From assembly GCF_037975245.1 (NCBI RefSeq), contig NC_092563.1, forward strand, positions 12,390,001-12,454,000: DNA of 64,000 nt, written 5' to 3'. Position 1 is the first letter of the stretch. Each line of letters starts with the position of its first letter. Positions 1 to 8,360 of the stretch are shown here, in pieces. The notes under the pieces were generated by a model. It worked only from the letters and a program-made list of their open reading frames with translations. It searched no databases and was not told the origin of the DNA. Position numbers and translations under genes: made by a program. The stretch is from Apostichopus japonicus (Eukaryota; Echinodermata; Holothuroidea; Aspidochirotida; Stichopodidae).

Positions 1-66
1 CGGGCCTAGGATCCCAATTCCGTATCCTCCCTTAGTTCGCAAAAGCATCCGGGAGATTACGATGAG

Positions 67-195
67 AGTCCGGCCTTCGGGCCAGAAGTGGGCTAGCTGA
101 CTTGCAATGGAGAGCTCACGTCGATTCGGACTGGGTTGATGTTCAACGTTCAGTGAAACCATGGCCTCGATGAGGCGTAATCTCTTGTTAATTTT
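67..195 (+). other. Candidate structured-RNA core (UUCG hairpin and two further hairpins), present in all units
   Basis: Seen: GGCC-TTCG-GGCC at 72-83, a C(UUCG)G tetraloop; AGTCC at 67-71 can pair with GGACT at 128-132 to enclose it; GTTGA-TGT-TCAAC at 135-147; GCCTC-GAT-GAGGC at 164-176; and a TTTT run at 192-195 that could stop Pol III. This is the most GC-rich part of an otherwise AT-rich unit, together with the ~130 bp before it. Inference: it may be the transcribed part of a small non-coding RNA gene. I match it to no known RNA family, and there is no compensatory variation among copies because they are nearly identical. Equivalent positions in other units are unit start plus 66 to 194. 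Confidence 0.3.
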
Positions 196-317
196 AGCTT
201 TCTGTCTTCAATTTTATAAAACAATAATTCAAATTAATTATTGCCTTTTTCATTCATCTTTTTCTCGCTAAGTAATCACAATTTATTTAAGATTAAATTG
301 ATGCTCATGTTTGCCTA

Positions 318-328
318 GGTTCGATTCC
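318..328 (+). promoter_or_regulatory. Perfect Pol III B-box sequence without a tRNA
   Basis: GGTTCGATTCC matches the TFIIIC B-box consensus GGTTCGANTCC at every position and recurs in every unit. The flanks do not fold as a tRNA: the T-stem halves CTAGG and CCCCG pair poorly, and no matching acceptor or A box lies within 100 bp upstream. It could be a tRNA/SINE relic or an isolated TFIIIC site. Confidence 0.4.
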
Positions 329-354
329 CCGCCGAAGCACTATTTTATTTTATA

Positions 355-469
355 TGTTATTATTATTATTTATTTTTGGGGGTTGTTGTTAATATCTGCA
401 TGTATATACATGGTGTTTTAAATGTGTTTTGCTTTGTTTGTTTGTCTGTTTTTTTATTGGGGGGGGGGG
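355..469. repeat. Low-complexity stretch: TTA repeats, T-rich and G-run
   Basis: ATTATTATTATT near 358-371 is followed by TTTG/TTTTT stretches and a G-run at 459-469. The G-run is 10 to 16 long among units (11 here) and explains much of the unit length variation. No gene is visible. Confidence 0.85.
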
Positions 470-644
470 TTGTTTCTATTTGGTATTTTGTTTCGCGTAA
501 ACACAGTAGGTAGGTCATTGCAAAATTTTGCACAACTTGTCAATAGAAACCGATCGGAACTTAAGAGTGAATAGTAAATTTGATTTCCGTCTCGCTCGTC
601 GCCTTTCACTGGAAATTTTAATGAAAGTATACATAAGGACGAAA

Positions 645-680
645 ACTGTACCTACAAAAGAAAGGCTTCTTTTGTACAGT
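645..680. other. 36-nt hairpin with 14-bp arms
   Basis: The left arm ACTGTACCTACAAAAGAA (645-662) pairs with TTCTTTTGTACAGT (667-680) around the loop AGGC, leaving four unpaired bases in the left arm. It is present in every unit; unit 11 lost two bases of the left arm. It is short for an animal pre-miRNA, so a cruciform or protein-binding palindrome is as likely. Confidence 0.4.
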
Positions 681-699
681 GTAAGGCCACCGCGACGTC

Positions 700-1200
700 T
701 TTTCTGACAAGCTTGATAATATTTGTTCTTCGGGAATGTTGTGTCATTACTTAGCCTTTATAAACCGTTAAATGTGGAAACAGCTATGCTCCTGTTAGAA
801 CAACTTCACATTTCTTAAATGCTGATTTACTGAGGCAGGCGTTTGAAAGACAATGTGATACAAACAGGTACGGTAACGTCATAAACAATGCCACGAGCTC
901 TCCGTGCATTAAAAACGATCGAAATGTGCGGTATTCATGACGGTACACAAAGCAGATAATGCGGATACAGCAGACATAGTCGAGAATTAAACCTAGTAGC
1001 GTGGAGGTTTCAATTATGACATACTAGGACTTTCTACTGGTAAACTTTACTCATTGTCGAATAAATCTATCTAATTTCTACCTTATCTAGCTTTAACTCT
1101 GTATTTAACGTATTATGAGCAAAACAAATATGAAATTCACGACAATTCCATGGGACTTGTTTATTCGTTTAAAAAATAGCTCCGTTCGAATCTAACGCTC
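700..1200. other. Unit stretch with no recognisable gene
   Basis: AT-rich sequence with stops in all frames and no clear inverted or direct repeats. Nothing recognisable is present in this part of any unit. Confidence 0.6.
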
Positions 1201-1201
1201 C

Positions 1202-1215
1202 ATTGCTATGGTAAC
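1202..1215. promoter_or_regulatory. RFX X-box-like motif
   Basis: ATTGCTATGGTAAC fits the imperfect palindrome bound by RFX factors (RYYNYY, 1-3 nt spacer, RRNRAC). It is kept in all units, but so is almost everything else, so retention is not evidence of function. Confidence 0.3.
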
Positions 1216-1259
1216 ATCGTGAATAATAGCCCTGCCGCTAATGAATAGATGACATGTAG

Positions 1260-1277
1260 AAGATGGCCATCGATGGC
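1260..1277. promoter_or_regulatory. YY1-like AAGATGGCC overlapping a 12-bp palindrome
   Basis: AAGATGGCC runs into the palindrome GCCATCGATGGC (1266-1277). The GCCAT core is the contact sequence of YY1/PHO-type zinc fingers. A small perfect hairpin GTGCCA-CGTC-TGGCAC lies nearby at 1292-1307. Confidence 0.25.
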
Positions 1278-1447
1278 GCTCTCAACTTCTCGTGCCACGT
1301 CTGGCACCTACAAGAAGTAACCGACATATTACTGGCGCAATCCCGACCGAACATGATTTTAACTCTCCTACAGACTTTTCTACACTGATCTCAGAAATCA
1401 TTATAAGTGCCGTCAAAATGCCTCAGTTGCTAATAGGTACATGTCCA

Positions 1448-1455
1448 TGACGTAA
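1448..1455. promoter_or_regulatory. CRE-like motif TGACGTAA
   Basis: TGACGTAA is a common CREB/ATF variant site. It lies 12 bp from the TA (1434-1435) that corresponds to the transposon target in unit 3. Confidence 0.2.
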
Positions 1456-1880
1456 CACTGTTCTCGTTGTGCATAAAACTGAAGTCAAAAGTAAGGCATA
1501 TACTGATAGGCCTAAACTAGGTATACTGTGCAGACTATGTATAGGCTAACTTCACAGACAGACACACATGCATACAGAAAACTTCAGATCATGTAAAATA
1601 TCACTAACCGTAATCACGTTATGTTAACTATGTCTTCAAATGTCGTCCTTTTCTTCTCTGCAACCCCGGGCCGTCATTGGAGTCGTTCGAACACACTAAA
1701 TTAAGGCGAAGAACGACGTCAAGATATATCCAACGTCTAGACTACACTGCTTGCAATGGAGAGAGAACTGCCCAGTACAGTACAGTACGTGTTGATATGA
1801 ACGCCTACAAAATGACAACAAATATTTTCCATTGAAAACCACTGTGTATGACGGTATAGTAAACACTGGTATATAGATCA

Positions 1881-2012
1881 ACGCACACGCGCGCACGGAG
1901 GTATTATGTACATACAGCATGCAATGCAGACAAATATTTCGGAGCGCGCGCTTCTGATTTTGTGCCGATATTCTAGTGGGCGCTCTTGTATCACTGTTTG
2001 CATGCGCGCACG
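1881..2012. other. Alternating purine-pyrimidine CG-rich tracts (possible Z-DNA)
   Basis: Three tracts lie within 132 bp: 1881-1897 (ACGCACACGCGCGCACG), 1944-1951 (GCGCGCGC) and 2000-2012 (GCATGCGCGCACG). Alternating CG/CA sequence is the classic Z-DNA former. The surrounding unit is AT-rich, so these stand out. Confidence 0.4.
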
Positions 2013-2139
2013 GACAAGATAGACGCCAGACTATGACGCTGTAGCTACTAAACCTTTACTTACATGTGTACAGCAGTAGACTACTGTGATGGTTGCATGC
2101 GGCAGTTTAATTTTGTGTGCACAATATGTCAGCATTGTA

Positions 2140-2339
2140 CGGTGGCTTAATGAGGACATAGGAAAGAAAAACAGTGTCCCGAAATCTCACAATGTTGTCT
2201 TTTTATCTCAAATGTTGCCTCTTTTTTTCCCTTCAAAATTTGGATCCAATAACAAAAGTCCAAATGTAGAGACAAAAAGTCCAAATTTTTCAGATTTGAG
2301 CAGACTTGTTTCCTTTCCTAGGTCCCTATTAAGCCACCG
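2140..2339. mobile_element. 200-bp MITE-like element with ~38-bp imperfect inverted ends, in every unit
   Basis: The ends are inverted repeats of each other. The left reads CGGTGGCTTAAT then GAGGACATAGGAAAG; the right, complemented, reads CGGTGGCTTAAT then AGGGACCTAGGAAAG. That is 3-4 mismatches in the first ~27 bp, and looser similarity continues to about 38 bp. Both ends abut TA, which fits a TA target duplication as made by Tc1/mariner- or CMC-type elements. The inside has no coding signal; it includes AAAAGTCCAAAT twice. All 18 complete units carry a 200-bp copy (coordinates in the unit entries), so it entered before the array spread. Confidence 0.65.
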
Positions 2340-2925
2340 TAGTATTGTAACTATTCTATGGTAAAAAAAAAATGTACAAATCGAACGGAATTGCTAATGT
2401 TAAGAGACTGGCCTTTATAATCGCTGTAAAGTCAGAACGCGACGGTGTTTATTCCAGTCACGGTTGGCAGCCCTCTTAGGGTTTTAATCAGGAGCTTTCT
2501 ATTTTATAGCTGTTGTAGGTGTCGTACCAGAAGTAATCCTTCCAGTATCTTACACACTAAGTCCGTCACGTTTAGGGTCCGCTAAAGTATAGCTAGAAGT
2601 TGTCAACTGACAAATCATACCCCAACGTTGATATCTGAGGGCTTGGCCTGTCAGGGTGCATGCACATTTCTATATCATGACGCAGTTTAGACTTTGAGCT
2701 AGAAGAGGAGCAAGTTAAGCACACTGAACCGTCTGCTCGCACGGAGAAACATATCCAGATTTAAACACAGAATTTCTTAACTGCTCTGTGTCACCTCCAA
2801 TCCTCCTTATTTGCACACCATCTCTACTTTGATTTAGGCGCTTCCACATCAAGACATTCAAAACGATCGTGGTGACTGGAAATATGCCAAAACTTCAAGC
2901 ACTGCGTTAGGTCATTTTACGTCTA
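2340..2925. other. Unit stretch with no recognisable gene
   Basis: Between the MITE and the GT microsatellite: a short poly-A run (9-12 by unit) just after the MITE, then unique-looking sequence with stops in every frame. I see no RNA or protein feature. Confidence 0.6.
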
Positions 2926-3001
2926 GTGTGTGTGTGCTTTTGCTTTACTTGTCTTTTCGTGTTTTTGTTTTTCTTGTTTTTTTTTTCGTTTTTTTTTTTC
3001 A
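2926..3001. repeat. GT microsatellite and T-rich tract
   Basis: GTGTGTGTGTG is followed by about 65 bp that is mostly T, with scattered G and C. Its run lengths change between units and shift every frame through it, which argues against the open frames that cross it being real. It directly precedes the GC-richer end of the unit. Confidence 0.85.
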
Positions 3002-3120
3002 CGGTTAAACTTTTGTGCGAATGTACAATACTCCAGTTGGGGCATGGTATGCATTCATATCACATTGTTTTGGAACAATCTGGAACTCTAAGTATTATTT
3101 CGACCCAAGAATCAACAGGC

Positions 3121-3131
3121 TGGCGTGGTGG
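3121..3131 (+). promoter_or_regulatory. A-box-like motif near the unit end
   Basis: TGGCGTGGTGG matches the A-box consensus TRGCNNAGYNGG except for G in place of the central A and a spacing one base shorter. It lies about 200 bp before the hairpin core of the next unit and 447 bp before that unit's B-box sequence, which is long for a Pol III type 2 promoter. Unit 13 has a GGCTGG duplication right here. Confidence 0.2.
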
Positions 3132-3252
3132 CCTGAACGGTTGGAAGACAGCACTGCGCGTCGGTGTTTGTTGTCAGGCTGTGTGAATCGCGCCGATCGG
3201 ATGACAGACACTGCTTTGTTTATAATGGCATCGCCAAGGTGGAATTTTTATA

Positions 3253-6200
3253 CGGGCCTAGGATCCCAATTCCGTATCCTCCCTTAGTTCGCAAAAGCAT
3301 CCGGGAGATTACGATGAGAGTCCGGCCTTCGGGCCAGAAGTGGGCTAGCTGACTTGCAATGGAGAGCTCACGTCGATTCGGACTGGGTTGATGTTCAACG
3401 TTCAGTGAAACCATGGCCTCGATGAGGCGTAATCTCTTGTTAATTTTAGCTTTCTGTCTTCAATTTTATAAAACAATAATTCAAATTAATTATTGCCTTT
3501 TTCATTCATCTTTTTCTCGCTAAGTAATCACAATTTATTTAAGATTAAATTGATGCTCATGTTTGCCTAGGTTCGATTCCCCGCCGAAGCACTATTTTAT
3601 TTTATATGTTATTATTATTATTTATTTTTGGGGGTTGTTGTTAATATCTGCATGTATATACATGGTGTTTTAAATGTGTTTTGCTTTGTTTGTTTGTCTG
3701 TTTTTTTATTGGGGGGGGGGGGGGTTGTTTCTATTTGGTATTTTGTTTCGCGTAAACACAGTAGGTAGGTCATTGCAAAATTTTGCACAACTTGTCAATA
3801 GAAACCGATCGGAACTTAAGAGTGAATAGTAAATTTGATTTCCGTCTCGCTCGTCGCCTTTCACTGGAAATTTTAATGAAAGTATACATAAGGACGAAAA
3901 CTGTACCTACAAAAGAAAGGCTTCTTTTGTACAGTGTAAGGCCACCGCGACGTCTTTTCTGACAAGCTTGATAATATTTGTTCTTCGGGAATGTTGTGTC
4001 ATTACTTAGCCTTTATAAACCGTTAAATGTGGAAACAGCTATGCTCCTGTTAGAACAACTTCACATTTCTTAAATGCTGATTTACTGAGGCAGGCGTTTG
4101 AAAGACAATGTGATACAAACAGGTACGGTAACGTCATAAACAATGCCACGAGCTCTCCGTGCATTAAAAACGATCGAAATGTGCGGTATTCATGACGGTA
4201 CACAAAGCAGATAATGCGGATACAGCAGACATAGTCGAGAATTAAACCTAGTAGCGTGGAGGTTTCAATTATGACATACTAGGACTTTCTACTGGTAAAC
4301 TTTACTCATTGTCGAATAAATCTATCTAATTTCTACCTTATCTAGCTTTAACTCTGTATTTAACGTATTATGAGCAAAACAAATATGAAATTCACGACAA
4401 TTCCATGGGACTTGTTTATTCGTTTAAAAAATAGCTCCGTTCGAATCTAACGCTCCATTGCTATGGTAACATCGTGAATAATAGCCCTGCCGCTAATGAA
4501 TAGATGACATGTAGAAGATGGCCATCGATGGCGCTCTCAACTTCTCGTGCCACGTCTGGCACCTACAAGAAGTAACCGACATATTACTGGCGCAATCCCG
4601 ACCGAACATGATTTTAACTCTCCTACAGACTTTTCTACACTGATCTCAGAAATCATTATAAGTGCCGTCAAAATGCCTCAGTTGCTAATAGGTACATGTC
4701 CATGACGTAACACTGTTCTCGTTGTGCATAAAACTGAAGTCAAAAGTAAGGCATATACTGATAGGCCTAAACTAGGTATACTGTGCAGACTATGTATAGG
4801 CTAACTTCACAGACAGACACACATGCATACAGAAAACTTCAGATCATGTAAAATATCACTAACCGTAATCACGTTATGTTAACTATGTCTTCAAATGTCG
4901 TCCTTTTCTTCTCTGCAACCCCGGGCCGTCATTGGAGTCGTTCGAACACACTAAATTAAGGCGAAGAACGACGTCAAGATATATCCAACGTCTAGACTAC
5001 ACTGCTTGCAATGGAGAGAGAACTGCCCAGTACAGTACAGTACGTGTTGATATGAACGCCTACAAAATGACAACAAATATTTTCCATTGAAAACCACTGT
5101 GTATGACGGTATAGTAAACACTGGTATATAGATCAACGCACACGCGCGCACGGAGGTATTATGTACATACAGCATGCAATGCAGACAAATATTTCGGAGC
5201 GCGCGCTTCTGATTTTGTGCCGATATTCTAGTGGGCGCTCTTGTATCACTGTTTGCATGCGCGCACGGACAAGATAGACGCCAGACTATGACGCTGTAGC
5301 TACTAAACCTTTACTTACATGTGTACAGCAGTAGACTACTGTGATGGTTGCATGCGGCAGTTTAATTTTGTGTGCACAATATGTCAGCATTGTACGGTGG
5401 CTTAATGAGGACATAGGAAAGAAAAACAGTGTCCCGAAATCTCACAATGTTGTCTTTTTATCTCAAATGTTGCCTCTTTTTTTCCCTTCAAAATTTGGAT
5501 CCAATAACAAAAGTCCAAATGTAGAGACAAAAAGTCCAAATTTTTCAGATTTGAGCAGACTTGTTTCCTTTCCTAGGTCCCTATTAAGCCACCGTAGTAT
5601 TGTAACTATTCTATGGTAAAAAAAAAAATGTACAAATCGAACGGAATTGCTAATGTTAAGAGACTGGCCTTTATAATCGCTGTAAAGTCAGAACGCGACG
5701 GTGTTTATTCCAGTCACGGTTGGCAGCCCTCTTAGGGTTTTAATCAGGAGCTTTCTATTTTATAGCTGTTGTAGGTGTCGTACCAGAAGTAATCCTTCCA
5801 GTATCTTACACACTAAGTCCGTCACGTTTAGGGTCCGCTAAAGTATAGCTAGAAGTTGTCAACTGACAAATCATACCCCAACGTTGATATCTGAGGGCTT
5901 GGCCTGTCAGGGTGCATGCACATTTCTATATCATGACGCAGTTTAGACTTTGAGCTAGAAGAGGAGCAAGTTAAGCACACTGAACCGTCTGCTCGCACGG
6001 AGAAACATATCCAGATTTAAACACAGAATTTCTTAACTGCTCTGTGTCACCTCCAATCCTCCTTATTTGCACACCATCTCTACTTTGATTTAGGCGCTTC
6101 CACATCAAGACATTCAAAACGATCGTGGTGACTGGAAATATGCCAAAACTTCAAGCACTGCGTTAGGTCATTTTACGTCTAGTGTGTGTGTGTGCTTTTG

Positions 6201-6510
6201 CTTTACTTGTCTTTTCGTGTTTTTGTTTTTCTTGTTTTTTTTTTCGTTTTTTTTTTTCACGGTTAAACTTTTGTGCGAATGTACAATACTCCAGTTGGGG
6301 CATGGTATGCATTCATATCACATTGTTTTGGAACAATCTGGAACTCTAAGTATTATTTCGACCCAAGAATCAACAGGCTGGCGTGGTGGCCTGAACGGTT
6401 GGAAGACAGCACTGCGCGTCGGTGTTTGTTGTCAGGCTGTGTGAATCGCGCCGATCGGATGACAGACACTGCTTTGTTTATAATGGCATCGCCAAGGTGG
6501 AATTTTTATA
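3253..6510 (+). repeat. Array unit 2 (3,258 bp)
   Basis: Matches unit 1 apart from homopolymers and microsatellite length; the G-run is 14 long and the GT repeat is one unit longer. MITE copy at 5395-5594. Confidence 0.95.
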
Positions 6511-7943
6511 CGGGCCTAGGATCCCAATTCCGTATCCTCCCTTAGTTCGCAAAAGCATCCGGGAGATTACGATGAGAGTCCGGCCTTCGGGCCAGAAGTG
6601 GGCTAGCTGACTTGCAATGGAGAGCTCACGTCGATTCGGACTGGGTTGATGTTCAACGTTCAGTGAAACCATGGCCTCGATGAGGCGTAATCTCTTGTTA
6701 ATTTTAGCTTTCTGTCTTCAATTTTATAAAACAATAATTCAAATTAATTATTGCCTTTTTCATTCATCTTTTTCTCGCTAAGTAATCACAATTTATTTAA
6801 GATTAAATTGATGCTCATGTTTGCCTAGGTTCGATTCCCCGCCGAAGCACTATTTTATTTTATATGTTATTATTATTATTTATTTTTGGGGGTTGTTGTT
6901 AATATCTGCATGTATATACATGGTGTTTTAAATGTGTTTTGCTTTGTTTGTTTGTCTGTTTTTTTATTGGGGGGGGGGGTTGTTTCTATTTGGTATTTTG
7001 TTTCGCGTAAACACAGTAGGTAGGTCATTGCAAAATTTTGCACAACTTGTCAATAGAAACCGATCGGAACTTAAGAGTGAATAGTAAATTTGATTTCCGT
7101 CTCGCTCGTCGCCTTTCACTGGAAATTTTAATGAAAGTATACATAAGGACGAAAACTGTACCTACAAAAGAAAGGCTTCTTTTGTACAGTGTAAGGCCAC
7201 CGCGACGTCTTTTCTGACAAGCTTGATAATATTTGTTCTTCGGGAATGTTGTGTCATTACTTAGCCTTTATAAACCGTTAAATGTGGAAACAGCTATGCT
7301 CCTGTTAGAACAACTTCACATTTCTTAAATGCTGATTTACTGAGGCAGGCGTTTGAAAGACAATGTGATACAAACAGTTACGGTAACGTCATAAACAATG
7401 CCACGAGCTCTCCGTGCATTAAAAACGATCGAAATGTGCGGTATTCATGACGGTACACAAAGCAGATAATGCGGATACAGCAGACATAGTCGAGAATTAA
7501 ACCTAGTAGCGTGGAGGTTTCAATTATGACATACTAGGACTTTCTACTGGTAAACTTTACTCATTGTCGAATAAATCTATCTAATTTCTACCTTATCTAG
7601 CTTTAACTCTGTATTTAACGTATTATGAGCAAAACAAATATGAAATTCACGACAATTCCATGGGACTTGTTTATTCGTTTAAAAAATAGCTCCGTTCGAA
7701 TCTAACGCTCCATTGCTATGGTAACATCGTGAATAATAGCCCTGCCGCTAATGAATAGATGACATGTAGAAGATGGCCATCGATGGCGCTCTCAACTTCT
7801 CGTGCCACGTCTGGCACCTACAAGAAGTAACCGACATATTACTGGCGCAATCCCGACCGAACATGATTTTAACTCTCCTACAGACTTTTCTACACTGATC
7901 TCAGAAATCATTATAAGTGCCGTCAAAATGCCTCAGTTGCTAA

Positions 7944-7945
7944 TA
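7944..7945. repeat. Left TA target-site duplication
   Basis: Empty units read GCTAATAGGTAC; here GCTAATA is followed by the element and TAGGTAC resumes after it. Confidence 0.9.
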
Positions 7946-7965
7946 CACTGTTAAAAATAATGGGC

Positions 7966-8360
7966 AAAATTTACCCAACTTTTTAACCAACGTTGGGCAT
8001 GTATTCAGCAACCTCAAAAGTTGGGCAAAAATTGACCAACCCAAATAGGTATAATAAATTCTCAACAGTTGGGAGGGGAATTACCCAACTGTTTAGGTTA
8101 GCCATTTCCCCAACTGTTGGGTGGGTCATTCATTTTGTTGGGCAAATCATTTAACCAACGTATGGGTTAAGGCACCAGTTATGTATCCATCTGTTGGGCA
8201 GTTCATTTAGCCACCTGTTGGGTGTATACTAAATTTGTCCCAATTGTTGGACAATTCATGAATTTTGTTGGGCATTTGCAACAACCAAATGTTGGGTTAA
8301 TCCTGAACCACTTCCAACTGTTGGGGGTTTCTTAGATCGTGTTGGGCAATAATGGAAAAG
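7966..8360. repeat. Left subterminal array of GTTGGG motifs
   Basis: About a dozen GTTGGG copies plus CCAAC/CCCAAC copies occur in under 400 bp, often as CAACTGTTGGG or TTTTGTTGGGC. Spacing is irregular (about 15-60 bp). Such motifs are the usual binding sites of CACTA-type transposition proteins. Confidence 0.8.

Larger units (their letters stand above)
1..3252 (+). repeat. Array unit 1 (reference unit, 3,252 bp)
   Basis: The window opens at the landmark CGGGCCTAGG, so this is a full unit by that phasing. The G-run is 11 long. It carries the G allele in AGACTATGACG (near 2035), shared with units 2-5 and 11. All sub-features below are described on this unit. Confidence 0.95.

Noticed and set aside
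290-345. tRNA gene at the GGTTCGATTCC sequence
   Set aside because: The T-stem has two mismatches of five, no partner for the acceptor strand CCGAAGC is found upstream, and no A box or anticodon arm is visible.
2086-2364. 92-codon open frame, plus strand, in nearly all units
   Set aside because: It is mostly the MITE read through, starts from outside it, has low-complexity composition, and is stopped by a private substitution in unit 9. No family resemblance.
2926-3186. 86-88-codon open frame across the GT/T tract
   Set aside because: The N-terminal sequence changes between three frames as homopolymers change length among units, the opposite of coding constraint.
1-3252. Known tandem gene families (5S or 45S rRNA, U1-U6 snRNA, histone cluster, spliced leader)
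   Set aside because: The diagnostic sequences, such as the U1 5' end, the U6 start or the histone H4 frame, were not seen on either strand, and there is no convincing coding frame of histone length.
3220-3414. 64-codon minus-strand and 90-codon plus-strand open frames across the unit boundary
   Set aside because: The two overlap on opposite strands in a GC-richer segment and neither resembles a known protein. Conservation among units carries no weight because the DNA is identical. A real short peptide cannot be fully excluded.
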